Source: a virus | Strand: one strand, 5' to 3' | Virus record (IMG/VR): IMGVR_UViG_3300035157_000154 | Coordinates: 1-43,870 of that record | Length of the DNA stretch: 43,870 nucleotides | Shown here: piece by piece, positions 32,466 to 39,558 of the stretch | How the letters are laid out: each line of letters starts with the position of its first letter | Position numbering within the stretch: position 1 is the stretch's first letter | Made by a program: the position numbers and the translations under genes | The notes under the pieces: model-generated | Databases searched by the model: none | What the model was told of the DNA's origin: nothing | The model's input: the letters and a program-made list of their open reading frames with translations, nothing else

Positions 32466-33019
32466 TAATCTAGTTGTTTATTCCGCTTCGTATCTTCCTT
32501 AGTTCTGATTTCGTATGCCAAGTAACGGAATGATACCTGTGCCATAGCATATTCAGTACCATCTACTGTAGCATTAAATTCCAATGCATTCAACCCTGTT
32601 GGTATTAAGTCTTCAAATACTACATCAAAGTTATGTTGGAAATTACTATTCAATACAAACAATGTAGCATCTGCATAGAGTAAATTGCCACCAAAATTCT
32701 GTCTGAATTTATTTAAATACTCTCCTCTTTCAGTACCAAACTCTGGTGTACCTAGTGCACGTATCCAGTTATGGAGAATCAAATAGTTTTCCATATTCTC
32801 ATCCACTAAGAATGAGATAGTAAGTGGGTCATAGGTACAGAAACCTTCTAAAGGTAACTGTCTAGTGGGTGTTGGTTGCTCTTGAATATTTAAATTCAAG
32901 GTAGGTATGTTAGCACTCTGGCAGAAGTAAGATACTTTTGGAAATTTTGCAATAGAAAACTTAAATCCTATGGGTGATAGGAAGTTTCTATTCTCTATTT
33001 GCTTGTTCCAGGTTGTCAT
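32465..33019 (-). CDS. Virion structural protein, tail-tube/baseplate-like
   Basis: 184 aa. FKFSIAKFPKVSYFCQSANIP, YDPLTISFLVDENMENYLILHNWIRALG and a C-terminal VSFRYLAYEIR give the beta-rich pattern of tail tube and tube-initiating baseplate proteins. It differs from gp19 at 38813. I cannot say which T4 gene it replaces; a tube or baseplate role is inferred. The late promoter at 33173 probably serves it. Confidence 0.7.
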   Translation of the reverse strand: MTTWNKQIENRNFLSPIGFKFSIAKFPKVSYFCQSANIPTLNLNIQEQPTPTRQLPLEGFCTYDPLTISFLVDENMENYLILHNWIRALGTPEFGTERGEYLNKFRQNFGGNLLYADATLFVLNSNFQHNFDVVFEDLIPTGLNALEFNATVDGTEYAMAQVSFRYLAYEIRTKEDTKRNKQLD

Positions 33020-33173
33020 ATCTATAAGTTAGTCGGTCCCAGATTCCTCTGGCATGATTGTTATGCTCAACTAATTTCTGAGCCCAGATTCTATCCTCCA
33101 GACTAACTTCCCTGTTAAGTTTAGTTTTACAGGCAATGATTGTTAGTCTAAGTCTATAGTCTTTACTTAACAT
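32988..33173 (-). CDS. Small conserved cyanophage protein (61 aa)
   Basis: MLSKDYRLRLTIIACKTKLNREVSLEDRIWAQKLVEHN: a short helical, basic protein of a type I know from cyanomyovirus genomes near uvsY. Function unknown. The ATG overlaps the late promoter TATAAATA, so its mRNA must come from further upstream. It overlaps the tail-tube-like gene by 32 bp. Confidence 0.65.
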   Translation of the reverse strand: MLSKDYRLRLTIIACKTKLNREVSLEDRIWAQKLVEHNNHARGIWDRLTYRYDNLEQANRE

Positions 33174-33180
33174 ATTTATA
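33173..33180 (-). promoter_or_regulatory. T4-type late promoter overlapping a start codon
   Basis: TATAAATA on the minus strand. Its last two bases form the start of the ATG of the 61-aa gene and the first part holds the stop of the preceding gene. Transcripts would begin inside the 61-aa gene and serve the tail-tube-like gene. Confidence 0.55.
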
Positions 33181-33496
33181 TGCGTGGTATGTATGCCTTA
33201 TACTTATCAATCTGTGGTAGTATATCTTGCTCTATGCGATGTGTTAAATCATCTATAACATTTACGTCTAGTCCCATGAATGGTGGGATGATTCCTAAGA
33301 TTCTTAGAAGTCCATCTAAGAATAGTGCTAGGCATGTAAAGCCTAGGATCATACTAATAATTGTTGCTTCTCTATTGTGCTTCCTCATTGATGCTTCATC
33401 AATGGCACGAGCTTCCGCTAAAGCATCAGCAATCATCTTGTCTACTTCTGCCTTAGTATAAAAATTTCCTAGTATGGGTATATCATGTTTATCCAT
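33176..33496 (-). CDS. Membrane protein with coiled-coil N-terminus (106 aa)
   Basis: FYTKAEVDKMIADALAEARAIDEASMRKHN (~12-41) is helical, followed by a hydrophobic segment IISMILGFTCLALFLDGLL (~46-64), then LGIIPPFMGLDV and a final helix. Not recognised. Start at 33496 is chosen because AGGAGG lies right before it and overlaps the upstream stop; the longer ORF (33538) runs into the upstream gene. Confidence 0.7.
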   Translation of the reverse strand: MDKHDIPILGNFYTKAEVDKMIADALAEARAIDEASMRKHNREATIISMILGFTCLALFLDGLLRILGIIPPFMGLDVNVIDDLTHRIEQDILPQIDKYKAYIPRI

Positions 33497-33503
33497 TAAC
33501 CTC

Positions 33504-33668
33504 CTATTGCCAGTACTCGTCGAGTCTTTCAAGGACATTCGTTAATATCCTCTGTGCAGCTCCACGTTGTCGGTCATCCCATTCGGGATACCATTGCTTA
33601 GTGTCGAGACCAGTTTTCATTCTCATAATATAAGCGGTCATCGCTACTTTGTCAAGTCTACCATTCAT
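33504..33668 (-). CDS. Small conserved cyanophage protein (54 aa)
   Basis: MNGRLDKVAMTAYIMRMKTGLDTKQWYPEWDDRQRG: a short helical protein of a kind seen near gp23 in cyanophages; function unknown. Start at the ATG 33668. The longer ORF begins with a TTG directly on the terminator T-run and is unlikely. GTTAAATA (33689-33696), a poor late-promoter match, lies 21 nt upstream. Confidence 0.6.
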   Translation of the reverse strand: MNGRLDKVAMTAYIMRMKTGLDTKQWYPEWDDRQRGAAQRILTNVLERLDEYWQ

Positions 33669-33701
33669 ATAGTCATCGCTATTCTTATTATTTAACAAAA
33701 A

Positions 33702-33723
33702 AAGAGACCCCGTAGGGTCTCTT
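33702..33723 (-). terminator. Rho-independent terminator after gp23
   Basis: Nine-bp perfect stem (AAGAGACCC / GGGTCTCTT). On the minus strand the loop is TACG, a UNCG-type tetraloop closed by C-G, and a run of T follows. It ends the capsid operon 27 bp past the gp23 stop. Confidence 0.93.
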
Positions 33724-33749
33724 GTGTGTTGATATCGTTATCGATATTA

Positions 33750-35117
33750 TTACATTAGGTTGTTAACTCTAACACGTCTGTAATAACGGTTAGCATTAGC
33801 AGTTAGAGCACCTTGACCTTGGGTTAGACCCTCTGCGAATGGGTTTGCGACCATTCCGTAACGAGTCTTGAATCCAATTTTTGGTTGGAAGGTGTCTTGT
33901 CCTACGGCTCTGACCATCTGTAATGGCACGTAAGGGCAGTAGAATAATCCTGCGTCATATGCAGAGCTACCTTTGTATCCAGAAACATAGAAGTGAGCGT
34001 CACTTACGTTTGCTGAATAAGGGTCAACATAGACCTTAATGCGTCCGTTTAGGGTTCCAACAAGAGTAGAAGAGTTATCATCTACGTTTCCTAGTCCTCC
34101 TACAGCACCATTGATGCCAGAAGAGTAGTCGAGAACTCCAGCCATAGAGAGAGCAGATGCCACATCAGCAGAGCAGATGAGGATGTTGCCCTTCCCACGA
34201 CGAGTTTCATGCCCGATGGCATTCATGTCTCTTTCGATTTGGAAAAGTAGTCCCTTAAACTTTTCAACTGACCATCTTCCGTTTGAATCAACGTCGAGGT
34301 CAAAAACACCAGCTGTTGCTGTGTTATTCTGTGCACCTGGGCGAGCGATCTTGTAGACTGTTCTTACAACTTCACGGTTGATTTCAGCAAGTACCTCTGT
34401 TGAGAGGATGTTTGCCAATTCAGACTCAGCGTCTAGTCCGTGAACTGCCTTCAAGTCTTGAGCAAGCTCTAAACTGTACTCAGCTTTCAAAGCACGTGAC
34501 TTAGCAGTAACAGTAACCTTCTCAATCGAGAATCCCATCTCGTTGAAGTGGTTGCCAGCTGCGTCACCTAATGCTTCAGACTGAGCAGTAGTCATACCCT
34601 GACCACCGATGGTGTATTGTCCTGCACCGTCAGTTAGTAGACCTGGGTTGCTTCCTGTCTGAGTATTAGAAGCAAGACTGTTGCCACTGTTCTCAGATGA
34701 ATGCTCGGTATCAACTTCGTTGAAGAATGTTTCAACTGCACTGTTGTTGATATCTCTGTTTGTGCCTTTTGTGGATCTCATTGCAAAGATAAGTCCAGTA
34801 GGACCTGTCATTGGTTGAACTCCGCAAATGTCGTAAGCGATTAGCTTAGGCATACTACGACGGATTAATGAAATTAGAACTGGGTCAAAACCTGCAACAG
34901 GACCTGTAGCGGTGCTACTTCCTGAGTAACCAGTACCACCAAGTGAGTTGGTAGGTGCTGCTTCAGTTACGAGACCTCTCTCTTCTTTCAAAAATCTTTC
35001 TTGGTTCTCCAGGAGGACTGATGTTACCGCTTTTCTATAGGTATCCTTAATAGGATCGAGCTCAGAATGCTCTAGAATTGGGTCCCACTTTTCCTGAAGT
35101 GCTTCTGCGTTAAACAT
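33750..35117 (-). CDS. 23: Major capsid protein gp23
   Basis: 455 aa (T4 gp23 521 aa). Clear T4-type major head protein: SLIRRSMPKLIAYDICGVQPMTGPTGLIFAM, SRALKAEYSLELAQDLKAVHGLDAE, and the C-terminal FQPKIGFKTRYGMV.NPF. The N-terminal ~52 residues are probably removed by the prohead protease; LVTE (49-52) is a candidate site. Followed by a strong terminator. Confidence 0.97.
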   Translation of the reverse strand: MFNAEALQEKWDPILEHSELDPIKDTYRKAVTSVLLENQERFLKEERGLVTEAAPTNSLGGTGYSGSSTATGPVAGFDPVLISLIRRSMPKLIAYDICGVQPMTGPTGLIFAMRSTKGTNRDINNSAVETFFNEVDTEHSSENSGNSLASNTQTGSNPGLLTDGAGQYTIGGQGMTTAQSEALGDAAGNHFNEMGFSIEKVTVTAKSRALKAEYSLELAQDLKAVHGLDAESELANILSTEVLAEINREVVRTVYKIARPGAQNNTATAGVFDLDVDSNGRWSVEKFKGLLFQIERDMNAIGHETRRGKGNILICSADVASALSMAGVLDYSSGINGAVGGLGNVDDNSSTLVGTLNGRIKVYVDPYSANVSDAHFYVSGYKGSSAYDAGLFYCPYVPLQMVRAVGQDTFQPKIGFKTRYGMVANPFAEGLTQGQGALTANANRYYRRVRVNNLM

Positions 35118-35150
35118 TGTTAACTGACTCCGTAAGAAATAGATTGTGGA

Positions 35151-36197
35151 TTATTTGCCCCATCTTGCAATGGCTTGTGCGTATGCTTCCATAGCAGTGC
35201 CTTGCTCAGGTGCGTTCTCTACTTGGACATCCTCAGTGACAGTTGTCTTCTCAGGCTTTGTAGAGAAATAGGATTCACGTAGTGTAGAAACCTTCGTGCG
35301 GAAGGATTCTTCATCGACAAACTCAACAGCTTCTGCTAGAGAAATAAGTTTCTCTTTCTGAGAGAGACTTAAGCCCTCTGCAATCTCTGTCACAATCCCA
35401 TTCTTAATATAGCCGCCAACCTGCTTAGACAGACCAACGTTTTCTTCAATTGATTCGTTGAGTTTAGACTCCATAGTGTTAAGTTGATTCTGTAGATCAT
35501 CTACGAAATCAACTTTCTCATCGGGAATTTCAATGTAATTCTCGACGAAAACTTGCTTAAGACCTTTAAGTACTGACTCTCCCATCTCTGCCTTAATACC
35601 TGCTTCAACTTGGAGGTGATTCTTCTTCATCCATGCTTCTACAGCGTATGTAAGGTACTCATCTACCTTCTCAGAGAGGTCTGTCTTTACAGTCTCAATT
35701 TCTTCTTCTAGTGCCTTTGCATAGTCTACATGCATGCGGTCTAGTTCTTCATTAAGGCGAGACACTACTGCTGCTTCAAAGATAGTTTTTGCTTTCTCTT
35801 TGAATTCTTCTGATAGTTCTTCACCTTCAGTAAGTGCAGCTACGTCAGCAGATAAGTCTACCTCAATAGTTCTTTCTTCCTCTGTTTGAGGATCTTCGGC
35901 AATCACGTCACCTTCTGGTTCGTGTCCTGCTTTTACATCACCCTTATCACTAAATTCTGCCTTCTGTGCGGAAGCATCAGATGGTTTAGTTGTAGGTGCT
36001 TGGGCGTTTCCACCTGCGATAGTTTTGTATTTGTTACTATCATCTGTTGGTTTGGAATTAAAAGGTGTAGGTCCACCTAAATCTTGTGCTCCACCAAGAC
36101 GAGACTGATCACCTTCAAGCTTTCCTTGAGGGTCTGCGGGCTTCGCTCCTGCGGTTACACTTGATTCATCCAGAGTTTTAGTATTCTCTTCTGACAT
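35151..36197 (-). CDS. 22: Prohead scaffolding protein gp22
   Basis: 348 aa (T4 gp22 269 aa). The low-complexity, Lys/Asp/Pro-rich N-terminal third is followed by an acidic, coiled-coil-rich part (ELSEEFKEKAKTIFEAAV..., ETVKTDLSEKVDEYL...) and a C-terminal helix. Position between gp21 and gp23 identifies the internal scaffold, normally degraded by gp21. The long N-terminal extension is unlike T4. Confidence 0.9.
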   Translation of the reverse strand: MSEENTKTLDESSVTAGAKPADPQGKLEGDQSRLGGAQDLGGPTPFNSKPTDDSNKYKTIAGGNAQAPTTKPSDASAQKAEFSDKGDVKAGHEPEGDVIAEDPQTEEERTIEVDLSADVAALTEGEELSEEFKEKAKTIFEAAVVSRLNEELDRMHVDYAKALEEEIETVKTDLSEKVDEYLTYAVEAWMKKNHLQVEAGIKAEMGESVLKGLKQVFVENYIEIPDEKVDFVDDLQNQLNTMESKLNESIEENVGLSKQVGGYIKNGIVTEIAEGLSLSQKEKLISLAEAVEFVDEESFRTKVSTLRESYFSTKPEKTTVTEDVQVENAPEQGTAMEAYAQAIARWGK

Positions 36198-36235
36198 TAG
36201 AAGTCTCCTTGCGACAAAATGCGATTGCTATAGAT

Positions 36236-36243
36236 TATTTAGA
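36236..36243 (-). promoter_or_regulatory. Possible late promoter upstream of gp22
   Basis: TCTAAATA on the minus strand matches 7 of 8 bases of TATAAATA and lies 39 nt before the gp22 ATG, similar to the spacing at gp18. Confidence 0.4.
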
Positions 36244-36254
36244 CAACCAGATAT

Positions 36255-36902
36255 TTACAGTGATGAAATATACTGGTTTAATGCGGAAAGTTTTACCTCT
36301 TCCATCTGATTTAGTGCAGCATTATCAATTCTTTTCTTGATTTGCTCCACTGTTTGCTCTTGAACAGCTCCATTATTATAGATCCATTCCTTACCTTCCA
36401 TGATACCATTGACAAAAGCGTCAGGTGCGGAAGGATCAGCAACAATATCTGCTGCTGTGGCGAGCATAAAGTCATCCATGACGACTTTAATACCATCTTT
36501 TTCTCTTATGGTACCTAAACCACGTGACGATACACCTAGTTTGACACCTTCATCGATAAGATTCTTGGCAATGTTTCCCATTGGTGTATCCAATAGTCTT
36601 GCCTTACCAACATAGTTATTACCTTCTTGCTTAAGAGAAGTAATTAGATGTGACACTCTATCTAGGTTGATAGTTGGACCATCTGGATGACCTAACTCAC
36701 CAAGTGCACGACCTTTCTCGATGTACTTCTTGTTGTAGTTAGCTGCTTCACGTTGTAAAGTCGAGATAGGATACATCCGACCATTGCGGTTTTTGATTTC
36801 GCCTTGCAAAAATACACCCTCGATAAAATGGTTCTTCTTACCATTCTTACCTTCGGTGATTGTTACCTTAGCGGTTTCAATTTCCTCCCTGATCAGTTTC
36901 AT
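36255..36902 (-). CDS. 21: Prohead core protease gp21
   Basis: 215 aa (T4 gp21 212 aa). FIEGVFLQGEIKNRNGRMYP, GELGHPDG (catalytic His) and GVSSRGLGTI (catalytic Ser) are the T4-type prohead protease signatures. It cleaves scaffold and capsid proteins during head maturation. Start at 36902 (GAGGA 8 nt upstream) gives the normal length. The 38-residue extension in the longer ORF is out-of-frame overlap with the preceding gene. Confidence 0.94.
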   Translation of the reverse strand: MKLIREEIETAKVTITEGKNGKKNHFIEGVFLQGEIKNRNGRMYPISTLQREAANYNKKYIEKGRALGELGHPDGPTINLDRVSHLITSLKQEGNNYVGKARLLDTPMGNIAKNLIDEGVKLGVSSRGLGTIREKDGIKVVMDDFMLATAADIVADPSAPDAFVNGIMEGKEWIYNNGAVQEQTVEQIKKRIDNAALNQMEEVKLSALNQYISSL

Positions 36903-37143
36903 CTTTTGGTTCCTCGGTTTCGGTTTCAGTTTCAGCAGATGCTTCGGGTGCTGCATCCTCAGGTTGCTCGGTGTTTTCAGGACCGTCTTCCTGTGGTTTG
37001 AACATAGTTTTACCAATCTCTTTCTTCTGTGTCTCTATGGCATCTAATGCTTTATCATTCATACCTTGGACAACATAATCAGAAAGATCTTTCTTACCCG
37101 CAAAAAGTGCGTTAACTATATCTCGTGCTGCTTGTGTTGGCAT
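36877..37143 (-). CDS. Prohead core protein, gp67/gp68-like
   Basis: 88 aa. N-terminal helix TQAARDIVNALFAGKKDLSDYVVQGMNDKALDAIETQKKEIG, then a very acidic, Glu/Thr/Pro-rich tail. Position between gp20 and gp21 is that of the small T4 core proteins 67 and 68. The start is the ATG at 37143; the slightly longer form uses TTG. Overlaps gp21 by 26 bp. Confidence 0.8.
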   Translation of the reverse strand: MPTQAARDIVNALFAGKKDLSDYVVQGMNDKALDAIETQKKEIGKTMFKPQEDGPENTEQPEDAAPEASAETETETEEPKDETDQGGN

Positions 37144-37167
37144 AATGTTACTTATCAATATTACTAT

Positions 37168-38778
37168 TTAGATATCTCCTTTTTTATAATCCGCAGGACT
37201 AATACCTAAGGTTGCGGGATCTGGTTCTGGAGGTTGTAATGCCATCTCCATCTGTTCTACTTCAAGTTTTTGAAGCTCAACAGGTGAAACTAACTTACCC
37301 TCTGCTATTTCTGCATCCATCTGTGCTTGAATCTCATTGTATTCAACCTCAGTCTGACGTAACACATGCCTACGCATGTATTCTATAGAGAAATATTTAC
37401 CAGTTAGCGGATCCATTTGAGCGACTAGATTCATACGCTCATTCATGATCTCCTGCTCTTTCAACTCAGCAAAGTAGTTGTCAGCAATGAAATCAAACTG
37501 GATGTGCTCCTTAACTAAGTCCCACTCATCAAGAGTTAGGACACCTTTAAGACAAATTTGTGTCTTAAGTAGGTCAAGGAATAGGTCAGAGAATCTCTTA
37601 CGAAGTCTGGTTACAAACTTTTGGAATTTAACTTCATCACGTGTGATTTCTGCACTACGTCCTACATTAAAGGAGCTGTCAGATTCTAAACGTGACTCAG
37701 GTACATTCAATGCACGGTAGAGTTTCTTCTGGAAGTACTTAATATCTTCTAATTCACCTAGGTTTTGTCCACCTGGTAGAGTAGAAATTTCTGTACCTCT
37801 TCCACCCTCACGTCTTGGTAGCCAGAAGTCTTCTAGCATAGACATGAATTTCTTATCGTCTCTTATTTCACCAGTGTCAGCGTTATATACTAACTTATTC
37901 CTATAGCGAGACATAACCTCACGGAGATATTGCTCCGCTTTTTGCTTCGGTAGGTTACCCACATCTATATAGAAGATTCTACGCTCTGGTGCACGAGACA
38001 TACGGTAAATAACCAGTGAATCTTCAATCATTCTCAACTGGTTAGTTGCCTTAATAGCTTTATGTAAATGAGATAGCACATAGTTACGCTGCATATCTAA
38101 TTGTCCTGAGTGGACAAAGCATACTGCGTCAGGTGCAATTTTTATTCCGTGGTTCTCATACCCACGTAACCCCTTGGGTGAATAAATGAAATACTCTACA
38201 CTCTTTGGTATTAAAGTATTAACTTCTGGGTCTGCGGGGGAAACCCTGTCTTTTGGTTTATCATATTCAATCACCTTTTTAATCTTTCTAGGGTCGATAT
38301 ACCTAAGCTCAGTGATACCTTCCTGAGGATTGTCAGGGTTAATCATCTTATGATAAAAAAGTCTTCCGTCGATGTACCACCTACGGAAGATATCATATGC
38401 TTTCCTATCAAAATCTAGTAGAGTTAATACATTTTCAAACTCTTCACGAATTCTTGTCTTAACTGAGTTACTACCAGGAAAGTGTTCTAAATTAATTTCT
38501 ATTGTTTTATCGTCTAAGTCACCTGCAATGGCTTCATTAACTATATCTCCGACTGCTTGATCTACCTCTGGATGCAAAGACATCTCACGGTATCTACCAA
38601 TCAAATCTACATCACTTGCTTTATTAGCCGCATCACCTAGATCTACGTACTGTCCAAAATAACCACCAGCTACAATGGGTTGTGCTGCGTCATCCGAATC
38701 TTTCGTTACGAAAGAAGGGCCTAAACCTTTAGACCCCTTCTTCTTTCGATCAAGTGAATAACCAAATAACTGTGCCAT
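37168..38778 (-). CDS. 20: Portal vertex protein gp20
   Basis: 536 aa (T4 gp20 524 aa). GQYVDLGD, SLHPEVDQAVGDIVNEAI, RWYIDGRLFYHKMI, LRYIDPRKIKKV and YFQKKLYRALNVPESRL are hallmark gp20 blocks used as a cyanophage marker. The dodecameric portal starts head assembly and is the DNA packaging channel. Preceded by a consensus late promoter. Confidence 0.97.
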   Translation of the reverse strand: MAQLFGYSLDRKKKGSKGLGPSFVTKDSDDAAQPIVAGGYFGQYVDLGDAANKASDVDLIGRYREMSLHPEVDQAVGDIVNEAIAGDLDDKTIEINLEHFPGSNSVKTRIREEFENVLTLLDFDRKAYDIFRRWYIDGRLFYHKMINPDNPQEGITELRYIDPRKIKKVIEYDKPKDRVSPADPEVNTLIPKSVEYFIYSPKGLRGYENHGIKIAPDAVCFVHSGQLDMQRNYVLSHLHKAIKATNQLRMIEDSLVIYRMSRAPERRIFYIDVGNLPKQKAEQYLREVMSRYRNKLVYNADTGEIRDDKKFMSMLEDFWLPRREGGRGTEISTLPGGQNLGELEDIKYFQKKLYRALNVPESRLESDSSFNVGRSAEITRDEVKFQKFVTRLRKRFSDLFLDLLKTQICLKGVLTLDEWDLVKEHIQFDFIADNYFAELKEQEIMNERMNLVAQMDPLTGKYFSIEYMRRHVLRQTEVEYNEIQAQMDAEIAEGKLVSPVELQKLEVEQMEMALQPPEPDPATLGISPADYKKGDI

Positions 38779-38800
38779 TCAACTTATCTCCATTTAATTA

Positions 38801-38808
38801 TATTTATA
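38801..38808 (-). promoter_or_regulatory. T4-type late promoter for gp20
   Basis: CTATAAATA on the minus strand, 23 nt before the gp20 ATG, with GGAG-type ribosome site in between. Confidence 0.8.
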
Positions 38809-38812
38809 GACC

Positions 38813-39505
38813 CTAGTTTAAAGAGGTAGAGTTACCTGTGTTTCTGTCAGAGTCGTATGTCCAGTACTGAACCTGGAACTCAACTGTATACTCTTCTGGA
38901 GTATCGTTACTATCCCATGCAAGATCAATTGCGGAAATAGTTGAAGGCCATATACCCTCAAACTTATAAGTCTTAATGACTTGTCCTTGTCTTCCTAATT
39001 GTCTTACCCAAGCATTAGTCTGATATTTTTCAATCTGATTTGTGGATTGCTTGTTCTGATGAAGTGCTTGAATCTTAGTAGACCATTCTTCAAACTTATT
39101 CCTAAGTGCAAAGTTTTGGTCGTTAAGGACAGTAATTGTCCAAGGTTCAAACGTCCTGTCTCCTGCAATCTTAAGTGTCCTACCTCTATAAGGAACTTCA
39201 ATAACACCCACTGTTGCTGCGGGTATGTTTGCTGCCTTAATCAAGAAACTTGCGAAACTTGATGAAGATGCATTAGTTCCAAGTGTAGATGCACCACTCT
39301 TAGACTCATTGTCTTGTGCAGTAGATCCAGGATCAGCACCAGGATCAGGCTTACCATCTGATGTTACCACATCAGGCCATCCTAAGTCAACCTGAAACAG
39401 GTTAGGACGGGCTAAATCGCCAATTTTGTCCCTAAAAGTAAGTATTGGTGTGGAAACTCTAGCATTGGTTTCCTGACCAGGGAGTTTTTCTACTTCATTT
39501 GCCAT
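38813..39505 (-). CDS. 19: Tail tube protein gp19
   Basis: 230 aa (T4 gp19 163 aa). DLARPNLFQVDLGWPDVV at the start, VIEVPYRGRTLKIAGDRTFEPWTITVLND in the middle and VEFQVQYWTYDSD at the end define the tube fold. An insert of ~45 Ser/Asp/Gly-rich residues (positions ~50-85) accounts for part of the extra length. Lies between gp18 and gp20 as in T4. A short GC-rich hairpin (GCACG/CGTGC, 39532-39545) sits between gp18 and gp19, without a T run. Confidence 0.93.
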   Translation of the reverse strand: MANEVEKLPGQETNARVSTPILTFRDKIGDLARPNLFQVDLGWPDVVTSDGKPDPGADPGSTAQDNESKSGASTLGTNASSSSFASFLIKAANIPAATVGVIEVPYRGRTLKIAGDRTFEPWTITVLNDQNFALRNKFEEWSTKIQALHQNKQSTNQIEKYQTNAWVRQLGRQGQVIKTYKFEGIWPSTISAIDLAWDSNDTPEEYTVEFQVQYWTYDSDRNTGNSTSLN

Positions 39506-39558
39506 TTTATTTGTCTCCTATTTGAGGTTGAGCACGAAGACGTGCCACGGTTTACTCA

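Noticed and set aside
36903-37016. Longer gp21 with 38 extra N-terminal residues
   Set aside because: The extension is very basic, overlaps the gp67/68-like gene out of frame, and a good ribosome site sits before the 36902 ATG, which gives the normal family length.
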